Assembly: GCF_021190915.1 (NCBI RefSeq)
Contig: NZ_JAIOAP010000004.1
Span: 124,001-188,000 of the forward strand
Source: Cohnella silvisoli
GTDB taxonomy: Bacteria; Bacillota; Bacilli; Paenibacillales; Paenibacillaceae
Length of the DNA: 64,000 nt
Direction of reading: 5' to 3'
Below are positions 1 to 8,536 of this stretch, piece after piece. The notes beneath the pieces are model-generated. The model was not told where the DNA came from, did not search any database, and saw only the letters and a list, made by a program, of their open reading frames with translations. Position 1 is the first letter of the stretch. Every line of letters begins with the position of its first letter. Both the position numbers and the translations under genes were made by a program.

Positions 1-67
1 GCATAATCCTATTGTGGATAAAATGAATGAAAGATTGAAAAGTATCAGGAACGGTATTGCGAAATAG
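1..67 (+). CDS. 3' end of an unidentified protein gene
   Basis: An open frame enters from the left edge and stops with TAG at 65-67. Only about 21 codons are visible (ending ...RLKSIRNGIAK), too few to name a family. The tail is basic and probably helical. A perfect palindrome 40 bases downstream could end its transcript. It may be the end of a longer gene or a remnant. Confidence 0.45.
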   Translation, partial: HNPIVDKMNERLKSIRNGIAK

Positions 68-106
68 AGTCATTAAGGGGTCGCACCATTACTCTTCGTA
101 GGAAAA

Positions 107-148
107 GAAGCCGTCAGCATTCTCCATATGGAGAATGCTGACGGCTTC
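107..148. terminator. Perfect 21-bp palindrome, likely two-way terminator
   Basis: Two 21-base arms (107-127 and 128-148) are exact reverse complements with no spacer, so the RNA would form a long stem with a tiny loop. T-rich sequence follows on the plus strand (TTCTTCTT) and on the minus strand. It lies between a rightward gene end and a leftward gene end, which fits a bidirectional terminator. Confidence 0.6.
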
Positions 149-170
149 TTCTTATGATCTTCTGGAGCTT

Positions 171-425
171 CTATCTATCGCCCGCCGACGAACGGATATT
201 GATCAGCACATTGATCGCGAACAGGAGGACGCTAAGAACAACCAGAATCGCGCCGATCGGAATGAGGAACTCGAATGACTCCGCTCCGCTGATCAACAGG
301 AACAATCCTAGCATCATCGGGGGCAGACCGATATTGTGCAGCAAGAAGTGAATGACGGACAACCGACTGCGCCCCGCCCTTGAAACAAGTGATAGACGAT
401 GCCCGCCACCGCAAACCCGAAGGTA
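171..425 (-). pseudogene. Decayed small membrane-protein gene
   Basis: On the minus strand 362-171 encodes about 63 residues with two hydrophobic segments and the ending INIRSSAGDR. The only start in that frame is TTG at 362, without a convincing Shine-Dalgarno. Just upstream, a different frame reads GFAVAGIVYHLF, which also looks like a membrane segment. One missing or added base between about 363 and 385 would join the two. I read this as a frameshifted or decaying gene rather than an intact 63-residue protein. The family is not recognised. Confidence 0.35.
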
Positions 426-481
426 TTATACCTTAGTATAATATTGATCCTCCGATGGGGCAGATGCTTATGCACGCTGGC

Positions 482-2524
482 TCAAGACTTGCCGACGAGA
501 AGCTTGATCAAATGATTGCGATTCTTTACAGCCAGCTTGCCGAATATGGAACCCATATGCTTCTTCACCGTAACCACGCTAATATAGAGCGCATTGGCGA
601 TTTCTCCGTTGGTCAAGCCTTCAAGCGCGAGCAGGGCGACCTCGCGTTCCCGCTCCGTCAGTCGCTCAAGCATGCCATCCGGCAGGCGTGGCCTAGGATC
701 GGAATATCCACCCTGCTTAAGCAGAAATCGAAGAAACTGCTCAAGCTTCTCTCCGCGGGTGTCGAGCACGAATGTAGGTGTCGGCGTCCTGCCGTCATAA
801 TGAAGATGGAAGATGCCGGGCGCAATTTTGAAGCCCATATTCAGATGAGCGGATTTAAAAAACTCCATAGGCGGCGGTGAAGCGATGAACAGGCCGCCCG
901 AACACAAGTAGGAGAAAATCAAATACATCGATTCGATGATCAGATCGACATTTTGCCAGTCCACGTAGTCAATCGTGCGAATAAACCATCCCGATTGCCC
1001 CGAAGGTTCAACCGCCAGAAGTTTCAGGTCCTCCGGTGGCAGGGAAGACAGATATGGAGAGGAGAAAGGGTCGGTCATCAAATAAGGCAGGGTAGCTGAA
1101 TGGATCGGGATAATCGAGGCAAGTCCGACAGCTTCACCGCTTCCCGAGCGAAGCAGCATGACCGACTGCCGATCGAGTTCGACCAGTGAATGCAGATCGA
1201 AATCCTTGATCGTCAGTTTCATATCCTCCATGGCTACGAACTCATGATAGCGCTGATCCGTCTCGGAGTTCGATCCGGAGAGCAACAGAGCTGTCGCTGC
1301 TTCCCCTCTTCTTCGCAGGTAAGCTTCGCCTTCCCTGATATTGGTCATCGTCAGCGCCTCCCAGGCGTACTGGCCTCTGGAGGAGGATTGAATTAAAGCC
1401 CGCACCATGCTGTTCCCCGTCGTATAGTAGAACAGCTCGCCTACTTCCCATTCCGTGCTGCGGGAGCCTGAGATCCGTCGGAGCAGATCGGCATAATAAT
1501 ACGCCGATCTGCCCATCAATCGGTGCAAATATTCCGGTGTCCGCTCCTCCAACTGCTTGCGTGCGGCCAATCGCATCAGATCGTGCAGCATCCAGCCGCG
1601 TCTTGTTTTGCGTACAAAGGACAGGGAGATCAGCGCGTCGAACGATTCATCATTGACGTCTGCCTCCATTACGAAGGCCAGCACTTCTCGGTTGACATGC
1701 AGCAAAACGGCTGCCGCCTCGACCATACGGCGGAGCCGATCATCCGGTACCTCGCGCAGCCAGGCTTTTACCAGAAGGTCGAACCAGCTGGTATCTTCCG
1801 TCGGCTGATCTGTCCATTCGACTCGCAGAGGCATTGAAGCCGCAAGCGATAGCGCGAGCGGATGTCCGCCGGTTTTCAGTTGAATTTGCGCGATCTGCCT
1901 GTCATCTATGATGCCGGAACGGCGAAGGTAAGCTTCGCACTCGCCGTCGGTCAGATTCCCAAGCGGAATATAGAGAATTCGCTCTCTCAGAGCCGGGGAC
2001 AGAATCCACTGGTCACTCAGCATATAGCGGCCGGCAAGAATAAGCAGCACGTTGTCCGGGAGCCGCTTGAACAGCCTCTCCCGCAGCCAACCGTCTAGCT
2101 CCCCCATTTCCTCATACGTATCGAAAGCCAGCACGACCCGAGTCGTCTGAGCCAGCCGTTTCAGCTGAGCCAAGCAAGCCTCCAGCGGCAGCAGCTGCTC
2201 GTCGCTGTTGCCTTCCTCCTGCTGCGGAAGCAGCTGACGGAGCAGTTGACGGCACAACAGCTCGCCCTTATGATTGAAGTCGCGGCTGTCCAGATGGAGC
2301 ATGGGGACACCCGCCAGCCGCGCTTTCCGGCGAAACGAATCGAGGAGGAAGCTCTTGCCTACGCCCGCCGTTCCGTAGATGTTCCAGATTGAATGTTCTG
2401 AGTCGCTTTCCCCGGTCAGATAGCGGTTAAACCGCTCCAGTTGCCCCTTCCGACCGACCAGAAACTGTTCCTCCCGTATGTCGAATCCGCTCATCATCCC
2501 GTCGGTTTCTATTTCATGCACCAT
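482..2524 (-). CDS. STAND-type ATPase / LuxR-family transcriptional regulator
   Basis: A large cytoplasmic regulator of 680 residues. The N-terminus has an AAA/STAND NTPase with Walker A GTAGVGKSF and a Walker B-like VVLAFDTYEE. The middle (about 430-600) resembles a GNAT-like fold, with GWFIRTID, GGLFIASPP and VLDTRGEKL. The C-terminus is a LuxR helix-turn-helix (LTEREREVALLALEGLTN, then VTVKKHMGSIFGKL). ATG at 2524 is preferred over GTG at 2530 because AAGAAGGG lies at correct spacing. It is divergent from the methyltransferase gene, with a 78-bp gap that must hold both promoters. The family is MalT-like; the inducer and targets are unknown. No regulon partner can be seen apart from that neighbour. 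Confidence 0.8.
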   Translation of the reverse strand: MVHEIETDGMMSGFDIREEQFLVGRKGQLERFNRYLTGESDSEHSIWNIYGTAGVGKSFLLDSFRRKARLAGVPMLHLDSRDFNHKGELLCRQLLRQLLPQQEEGNSDEQLLPLEACLAQLKRLAQTTRVVLAFDTYEEMGELDGWLRERLFKRLPDNVLLILAGRYMLSDQWILSPALRERILYIPLGNLTDGECEAYLRRSGIIDDRQIAQIQLKTGGHPLALSLAASMPLRVEWTDQPTEDTSWFDLLVKAWLREVPDDRLRRMVEAAAVLLHVNREVLAFVMEADVNDESFDALISLSFVRKTRRGWMLHDLMRLAARKQLEERTPEYLHRLMGRSAYYYADLLRRISGSRSTEWEVGELFYYTTGNSMVRALIQSSSRGQYAWEALTMTNIREGEAYLRRRGEAATALLLSGSNSETDQRYHEFVAMEDMKLTIKDFDLHSLVELDRQSVMLLRSGSGEAVGLASIIPIHSATLPYLMTDPFSSPYLSSLPPEDLKLLAVEPSGQSGWFIRTIDYVDWQNVDLIIESMYLIFSYLCSGGLFIASPPPMEFFKSAHLNMGFKIAPGIFHLHYDGRTPTPTFVLDTRGEKLEQFLRFLLKQGGYSDPRPRLPDGMLERLTEREREVALLALEGLTNGEIANALYISVVTVKKHMGSIFGKLAVKNRNHLIKLLVGKS

Positions 2525-2602
2525 GATCACCCTTCTTCTAGCTCGGGATTTTAACTGTTGTGCAATATTTTACCATAGGCAGAGTGGGGAGCTAAATGGA
2601 CG

Positions 2603-3169
2603 ATGTTAGATAATCTATATCAAATTTTGTCCATCTTGCTGTTAGCGGCGGTGTTATGGGCTTCGCTGTCTATCGTATACGTAAGCTGGAAGAACGGAAT
2701 TTCCCCGATGCCTTCATCGGCTCCTGTGCGTCAAGCCGTGGCGGAAGAGATTAGTCGGTTATCGAAAAAAGGTGTAATCGTAGAGGCGGGCTCGGGCTGG
2801 GGGACGCTTGCGCTTCATGTCGCGAAGCGCTGTAGAGGTTGGCGGATTGTCGGCATTGAGAATTCAGCGGTCCCTTTGTGGGTTTCTCGGCTTATAGCGC
2901 GGCTCTCCCGTGCGTCGGTTACTTTTGTCCGGGGCGATCTCTACGCTTACTCGTATGAGGAAGTTGAACTTGTCCTCTGTTACCTATACCCAGGCGCGAT
3001 GAAGCGGTTAAGCCCTATTTTTCAAGAACAACTGAAACCGGGAGCACGAATAATAAGCGTCTGCTTCTCGTTGCCCGGTTGGCAGCCGGACAAAATCATT
3101 ACATGCAGGGACCTCTATCGCACGAAAATTTATGTATATGACGTAAAGAATAGCGTTATCGAAAAATAG
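2603..3169 (+). CDS. Membrane-anchored class I SAM-dependent methyltransferase
   Basis: A 188-residue protein with one hydrophobic N-terminal helix (about residues 7-27), then a Rossmann methyltransferase domain. Motif I is EAGSGWGTL (61-69), and the acidic strand-2 end is VGIENSAVP. The later strand is LVLCYLYPGAM, without a clear NPPY catalytic motif, so the substrate cannot be inferred. GGGGAG lies nine bases before ATG 2603. It ends at a strong terminator. A small family of similar anchored methyltransferases occurs in Bacillales, usually annotated only as class I SAM methyltransferase. Confidence 0.75.
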   Translation: MLDNLYQILSILLLAAVLWASLSIVYVSWKNGISPMPSSAPVRQAVAEEISRLSKKGVIVEAGSGWGTLALHVAKRCRGWRIVGIENSAVPLWVSRLIARLSRASVTFVRGDLYAYSYEEVELVLCYLYPGAMKRLSPIFQEQLKPGARIISVCFSLPGWQPDKIITCRDLYRTKIYVYDVKNSVIEK

Positions 3170-3220
3170 CCAGTCACCGCCCATGCAATCAAGGGAAGTG
3201 ACTAGCTATTTTTCTTTTAT
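3164..3220 (+). terminator. Rho-independent terminator after methyltransferase gene
   Basis: Arms 3164-3176 and 3198-3210 (AATAGC-C-AGTCAC against GTGACT-A-GCTATT) pair with one mismatch and are followed by TTTCTTTTAT. The stem starts inside the stop codon region of the methyltransferase gene. It also lies at the end of the convergent deacetylase gene and may serve both. Confidence 0.8.
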
Positions 3221-4107
3221 TTGACCACGGAAGAATGGGCCTGGCCCGATTCGATTAACTGTTCGACGGTTGCGAATTCATAACCCCTCTCTCTCAGGTC
3301 CTTAATGATGATAGGAAGAAGCTTCACGGTATGATCGATCGCATGCTTGCGGCCGCCGAATGAATGCATGAGGATGATTCCGCCTTTATGGGTGTGGGCG
3401 AGCACGTTTTTATGCATTTCCGCGACAGAACTGCCAGCCCAATCTCTAGTGTCGACGGTCCAGAAAACATGCTTCATGTTTTCTTGGTGAACGGAATTCA
3501 ATAAAGCGTTGGATATCGCCCCGTAGGGTGCCCGCATCAATAGCGAAGTAACTCCCGTAGCATTTAGAATGACTTGTTGGGTTTTGTTGAGCTCGTTATC
3601 GAGCGCTTTGCTTGAGAGCTTCGACAAATCCCTGTGCGACCAGGAATGATTGCCGATGGAATGTCCTTCTTCCACGATTTTCTTCGCGATTTCCGGATAC
3701 TTCTCAACCTGTAAGCCGACCACGAAGAACGTAGCTTTAACGTTGTACTCCTCTAAGATTTCTAGAATCTGCTGCGTATATTTGCCGTCGGGACCGTCGT
3801 CGAACGTTAAGGCGACGAGTTTTTTATTTTTGTACTTTTCCGGGTTCGGTACGATTGGAAAAGGCGCCGGTATTTCCTTATCGGGCGGTTTTACTGCCGG
3901 TTGCTCCGGCTTGACAACATCCGGCGTCGCTGTTTCATTCGGTACGGATGTTTCCGTCGCGGGAGCGGCATCCGCAATGCCGGGCCCCGACAATCCGTTG
4001 CCATCCCATTGCTGCGCGATTGAGCATCCGCCCAACCATACGGCAAGCGCCATAAAGACGAGCGTACGCGATAATGCGTACGTTCTGTTTGTTCGTTTTC
4101 CCCGCAT
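3217..4107 (-). CDS. Polysaccharide deacetylase lipoprotein (NodB domain)
   Basis: Extracellular, membrane-tethered carbohydrate esterase family 4 protein, 296 residues. The lipobox LGGC puts the acylated Cys at residue 28. A Pro/Thr/Glu-rich linker follows up to about residue 90. The NodB domain has all five motifs: TFDDGP (about 101), NHSWSH for zinc binding, RAPYGA, DTRDWAG and ILMHSFGG. It likely de-N-acetylates peptidoglycan or another GlcNAc polymer at the cell surface. ATG 4107 is chosen because GGAGGA lies seven bases upstream; the longer frame starting at 4122 would put its GTG inside that ribosome site. It is monocistronic. Confidence 0.88.
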   Translation of the reverse strand: MRGKRTNRTYALSRTLVFMALAVWLGGCSIAQQWDGNGLSGPGIADAAPATETSVPNETATPDVVKPEQPAVKPPDKEIPAPFPIVPNPEKYKNKKLVALTFDDGPDGKYTQQILEILEEYNVKATFFVVGLQVEKYPEIAKKIVEEGHSIGNHSWSHRDLSKLSSKALDNELNKTQQVILNATGVTSLLMRAPYGAISNALLNSVHQENMKHVFWTVDTRDWAGSSVAEMHKNVLAHTHKGGIILMHSFGGRKHAIDHTVKLLPIIIKDLRERGYEFATVEQLIESGQAHSSVVK

Positions 4108-4281
4108 AACCTGTTCCTCCACAATTCCACTTTCCAGTCAGAAACGAGAGGCGTTTGGGGATGATCTGCGCAGGAGGGATCCCCATCCCCGCCCGAGAAG
4201 ACCGATTTCGCTTTCTGTTCTTATTGGTTATCTATTAGACGGAGGAAGACAGGGAAAAGTTAGAGGGAATTCGTCGATTTA

Positions 4282-4806
4282 TTAGAAAAAAGAACGAAAA
4301 AAGCCGCGTTTTTTTGCGGGAGTCGAAGTTTTATCTACGATGGGAAAACGAAAGTCACTTTCCGGTGCCGAAGGCTTCGTTCCCGTTCGTTGCATATTTT
4401 CCACGGAGGCTGCCAACTGCGCGATCGCTAGCCGCAACTCATCAAGCTCGGCACGGTGCTGCAGAACTTGGGCGGATACGACTTCATCGGCTTTCTGTTG
4501 CAACGAGCGTTCGACTTCGCGAATGCGGGATATTACGTCATCATCTTCGCGAGAAGCAGGGACTAACCCAATCTTCCGTTCGGACGGGGAAACGAGGTTT
4601 ACCGGAAGCGTAATGCGGCCCAAAGTGTTTCCTTGCTCGATTTGGTCCTTAATAAATCGGAGCAGACTGATTTCATGGTCGGAGAATAGATAATGGCCAA
4701 AGCTGTCCTTCTGGAAATAAGGGGAATAATAAGAAACCCATCTTTTGACGGTCGTCTGGCTGACACCTAGCAACTCGGATGCATCCTTCGTTTTTACGGT
4801 CATCAT
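4282..4806 (-). CDS. racA: RacA-like chromosome-anchoring / MerR-type HTH protein
   Basis: A 174-residue cytoplasmic protein. The N-terminal MerR-like helix-turn-helix (ASELLGVSQTTVKRWV, then FGHYLFSDHEI) is followed by a helical, probably coiled-coil stretch (about 85-140, with VLQHRAELDEL). The tail is basic and aromatic (KKRGFFRSFF). This order and the repeated motifs match my recollection of Bacillus RacA, which binds the origin region and tethers it to DivIVA at the sporulating cell pole. ATG 4806 has GGAG five bases upstream. The alternative is a generic MerR-like regulator. There is no operon partner. Confidence 0.6.
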   Translation of the reverse strand: MMTVKTKDASELLGVSQTTVKRWVSYYSPYFQKDSFGHYLFSDHEISLLRFIKDQIEQGNTLGRITLPVNLVSPSERKIGLVPASREDDDVISRIREVERSLQQKADEVVSAQVLQHRAELDELRLAIAQLAASVENMQRTGTKPSAPESDFRFPIVDKTSTPAKKRGFFRSFF

Positions 4807-4985
4807 AACCACTCCATTCGAAAAGGTTGCTTACTAATTCGAGGCTGGCGGTCTGCAACCTTCAAGGGTGACAAAGGAAGTGTCGATTCGATAAATAAAG
4901 TGATATTTCGTGTGATAAATTGGAGGGCTAGGTATTAGGCAGCGGGTTGTGGTTTAATAAATTAGCAATGGGAAGGTGGAGAACA

Positions 4986-6797
4986 ATGCCCGCAAAGCTC
5001 AGGAAGAAACTGCTGGATTATTATTACTCGCTGTCGATCAAGAAAAAAATGACTCTCGCATTTATGTTTACATTGTCGCTGCTGATCATTTTGCTGGCGA
5101 TTTTTACTTTTCGCATTTCATCGGGCATCCTTATCGATAAAGCCATTGAAAACACGGCGCAAAATCTGAAATTGGTATCCGAGAAATTGGAAATCATATT
5201 CGAGAATGCAGAAAATTACTCCAATATCGCGATTACGAACAACACGATTCAGCAAATCGTAAGCGAGCCTCCGACGGATATTCCGTTGGAAAATTACAAT
5301 AAATATTTCGCCATGCAGGAATCGTTGAGAAATATCGTGGATTCCAAGACGTTCGTCGATGCCTTGATCGTTTACGATCTTAACCGCAAAATATACGACT
5401 CGGGAAATCTCGGCAACATATCCAATATAAGCGTTACGTACTTCAGCAAATTCGCCGGTTCCTTCTACGGGCTCACTTGGGAGGATACCCATGCAAGCAA
5501 CTATTTGAAAGGCAATGACAGCCGCAACGTCATTTCATTGTTCCAGAAATTCAATTCGGCGAGAACGGGAAGCCCCTTGGGGTTGCTCCAACTGTCCATC
5601 GATGAAAGATATGTCGCCAATCAATATGCGAATATCGACATCGGTGAAAGCGGAAATATTTTTATCGTCAATAAAGAAGGAATGGTCGCTTCCGATACCC
5701 GCAAAGACAGGCTGTATTCTTCCATAAGCAAAGATGTTTATTTTCCGTGGGCGCTCAGCCATGAAGGCGGGAAAATATTTCATATGGACGGACAAGATGT
5801 GCTGGTCGTATCGCGAGGGTATGCGCGGTTGAATTGGGTCATCATCGGGATCGTTCCGATCTATGAGATTACGAAGGACAATCAAATTCTGACCGAGAAG
5901 TTTTTCGGAATCGGCGCTCTTTTTGTCATTGCGGCTGTCATCCTTACGTTGTTAATCGCCAAGTCGATCACGCAGCCTTTGAATAAAATTAAAAAAACTG
6001 TTCAGTCCGTTCAGGATGGCAACCTCGACGTTCGGCTTGATATCAAATCGAGGGATGAGATCGGCGCCTTGGCGAAAGAGTTCAACAAGATGGTCGGCAA
6101 TACCAAAGTATTAATGGAGAACATCATCGACGAGCAGAAGAAGAAGAAGGAATATGAGCTCGCCGTCATGCAGTCGCAAATCAATCCGCACTTCTTATAT
6201 AACACGCTCGAAAGCATTTGCGGCCTTGCCGATCTGAAAAGAAATGCGGACATCGTGAAAATCGTGAACCAGCTCGCTCTTTTTTACCGCGGAGTGCTGA
6301 GTAAAGGAAGCCCTATTATTTCGGTGGAGGACGAGATCGTCATTACGCAAACGTATTTGGAAATCTTGAAGATCCGTTACGGCGACCAAATTGACTACAC
6401 TTTGGATTTCGATCCGCAGGTATATAAATATAAGACCATCAAGCTGCTGCTTCAGCCGATCGTGGAAAATTCGATCTACCATGGTTTAAAGAACAAACGG
6501 GGGAAAGGCCATATTCATATTCAAGGCAGCGTCAAAGGCGAGCAGTTGGTCATTAGCGTTGAAGATGATGGGATCGGCATCAAGAAGGAGCAGTTGGACA
6601 AAATCTTCAGCATTGGGGATACGGATTCGGATACGGATTCGGATTATAAGAACAGAGGCTTCGGTCTGAAAAGCACGGACGAGCGGATCAAACTTTATTT
6701 CGGGCCGGAGTACGGCTTGGTCATTCATAGCGAATACGGCAAAGGCACAAGGGTTACGCTGACATTGCCGACTTTAGAGACGCGGGGTGAAGCGTAA
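4986..6797 (+). CDS. YesM-type sensor histidine kinase
   Basis: Membrane sensor kinase of 603 residues. It has TM1 at about 22-44, an extracellular sensor of about 250 residues (likely dCache), TM2 at about 300-322, then HAMP (KSITQPLNKIKKTVQSVQ), and the His_kinase box QINPHFLYNTLE with phosphoacceptor His402. The ATPase has LLLQPIVENSIYHG and DDGIGI and FGLKS. ATG 4986 follows GGTGGAG; upstream in-frame starts at 4947 and 4968 lack such a site. It overlaps the response-regulator start by one base (TAATG), so the two are translationally coupled. In this family the signal is usually an oligosaccharide and the target is the adjacent transporter. Confidence 0.88.
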   Translation: MPAKLRKKLLDYYYSLSIKKKMTLAFMFTLSLLIILLAIFTFRISSGILIDKAIENTAQNLKLVSEKLEIIFENAENYSNIAITNNTIQQIVSEPPTDIPLENYNKYFAMQESLRNIVDSKTFVDALIVYDLNRKIYDSGNLGNISNISVTYFSKFAGSFYGLTWEDTHASNYLKGNDSRNVISLFQKFNSARTGSPLGLLQLSIDERYVANQYANIDIGESGNIFIVNKEGMVASDTRKDRLYSSISKDVYFPWALSHEGGKIFHMDGQDVLVVSRGYARLNWVIIGIVPIYEITKDNQILTEKFFGIGALFVIAAVILTLLIAKSITQPLNKIKKTVQSVQDGNLDVRLDIKSRDEIGALAKEFNKMVGNTKVLMENIIDEQKKKKEYELAVMQSQINPHFLYNTLESICGLADLKRNADIVKIVNQLALFYRGVLSKGSPIISVEDEIVITQTYLEILKIRYGDQIDYTLDFDPQVYKYKTIKLLLQPIVENSIYHGLKNKRGKGHIHIQGSVKGEQLVISVEDDGIGIKKEQLDKIFSIGDTDSDTDSDYKNRGFGLKSTDERIKLYFGPEYGLVIHSEYGKGTRVTLTLPTLETRGEA

Positions 6798-8398
6798 TGA
6801 TCAAAGTGTTAATCGTCGACGACGAATATTTGGTCCGGGAAAGATTAAAGCAGGTCGTGGACTGGAACGAGCTCGGCTATGAAATCGCTGGGGAAGCCGC
6901 CAACGGCGAAGATGCGCTGATGATGCTCGAGCATATTCCGGTGCAGCTGGCGATCGTAGATATCAACATGCCGATCATCGACGGTTTGGAGTTTGCCCAA
7001 GCGGTGCAGGATCGCTATCCGGACGTGAAGATCATCATTCTGACAGGTTATAGCAGCTTTGATTATGCGAAATCCGCCTTGAAAGCAGGCGTTTCCGATT
7101 ATTTGCTGAAGCCGATTAATATGGACGAACTGTTGCAAGTATTAAAGAGGCTGCATGAACGTATCGAGGCGGATAGGCAGCAGAAGCATTTGAACGTACA
7201 TTTGCAGCAAAGCTTAGTGGAAAGCGACAGCATCCTGAAGAGGAAATTTATTCAGTCGTACTTGGAAGGGACCGCCGCCGGAACGGCAAAAGATAAATTC
7301 CTAATCTATTGCCCGCAGATGCGGGACGGACCTTTGTTCGTTATCGCCATCAGTATCGACAGGACCATAGGTGCGGGGTCTGAGAGCAAGCCGTTATGGA
7401 AAAGGTTTGCCGTATCGAATATTTTTAACGAGATATTCGTAGAGGGTGGAGTCAAACCTTTCGAAATGACTTATGACGAAGAAAATAGGATCGTTATGAT
7501 AATCAACGTACATGCGAACGACGGCGTAAATGCGGAGCTTGGATTTATGCTGAAGACGTGTCAGAATGCAATCCGCGCGGTAAACGGGTTTTTGAAGTTT
7601 ACGGTGACGGCGGGGGTTGGATCCGTCGTGGAGAGCATCGCGGACGCAGCGGCTTCTTACAGAGAAGCGGTTGCGGCATGCAAGCATAAAACGATTTACG
7701 GAGGAGACAGGATCATCCGCTACGATACCCTTCCGGATATGAAGGTATCCGATGATCTTTCGTACATCCGTGAAGATATGATCATTAAATTAAGATTAGG
7801 CAATGCTACAGCGTTAGAGGCGGAATTGCACAAGCGGCTTCATACGATAGTGGAGCACAAGCAATCTATCGACAAACTTTATTTGACTCTCTATGAGCTC
7901 ATCGTCACCTTGAACATATTCGCCGCGGAAAATAAGGTCGATTTGAGCCCGTCAATCAGCCAAATCAACCCGGCCCGGCTCGTCGACGAACTGGAAACGA
8001 TAGAGGAGATCGAGCGCTGGATTCAGGACACCTATCGCAACGTGCTCCTTCAGGCGAGCAATCTTAAGCAATCGACCCCTGCTAAGCTGGTGGAGAAAGC
8101 CAAGCAGTATATTGACCTTAATTATGCCAATGCGGAGCTGGATTTAACTGAAATCGCCGGAAGCATCTTCGTGAATCCCAGCTATCTCAGCCGTATTTTC
8201 AAGCACGAATCGGGTTACTCCGTTGTCGAATATTTAACGAAATGCAGAATGGAAAAAGCCAAAACTTTAATGGAGCAAGGCTGCAAAAACTTGTATTTTA
8301 TCGCGGAAACGGTTGGTTATAAAGACACTCATTATTTCAGCAAACGATTTAAGAAACATTACAGCATTTCCCCGTCACAATTCATCGCTGCCGATTAA
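6797..8398 (+). CDS. YesN-type response regulator with AraC output domain
   Basis: A 533-residue cytoplasmic regulator. The receiver domain (1-120) has DD at 8-9, phospho-acceptor Asp55 in VDINMPIIDG, and the conserved Lys in LKPI. The central 300 residues are the usual poorly conserved YesN linker. The C-terminal AraC/XylS double helix-turn-helix (about 430-530) has AGSIFVNPSYLSRIFK and AETVGYKDTHYFSKRFKK. It is expected to be phosphorylated by the kinase just upstream and to activate the solute-binding protein operon 140 bases downstream. Confidence 0.9.
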   Translation: MIKVLIVDDEYLVRERLKQVVDWNELGYEIAGEAANGEDALMMLEHIPVQLAIVDINMPIIDGLEFAQAVQDRYPDVKIIILTGYSSFDYAKSALKAGVSDYLLKPINMDELLQVLKRLHERIEADRQQKHLNVHLQQSLVESDSILKRKFIQSYLEGTAAGTAKDKFLIYCPQMRDGPLFVIAISIDRTIGAGSESKPLWKRFAVSNIFNEIFVEGGVKPFEMTYDEENRIVMIINVHANDGVNAELGFMLKTCQNAIRAVNGFLKFTVTAGVGSVVESIADAAASYREAVAACKHKTIYGGDRIIRYDTLPDMKVSDDLSYIREDMIIKLRLGNATALEAELHKRLHTIVEHKQSIDKLYLTLYELIVTLNIFAAENKVDLSPSISQINPARLVDELETIEEIERWIQDTYRNVLLQASNLKQSTPAKLVEKAKQYIDLNYANAELDLTEIAGSIFVNPSYLSRIFKHESGYSVVEYLTKCRMEKAKTLMEQGCKNLYFIAETVGYKDTHYFSKRFKKHYSISPSQFIAAD

Positions 8399-8536
8399 CG
8401 AATGTTAAAAATATTCCCCCTGCGGTAAAGATATTGCATTTAACGAAGGAAGCGCCGTCCTTATAATAACGTTATGTCGGGCCGACAAAGAGTTTCATAT
8501 TTGTATCCGCATTCAGAAAAGGGGAGGCAACCTATC

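Noticed and set aside
455..880. Plus-strand frame opposite the LuxR regulator
   Set aside because: No ribosome site and no recognisable protein; it is antisense to a well-supported gene with clear domains.
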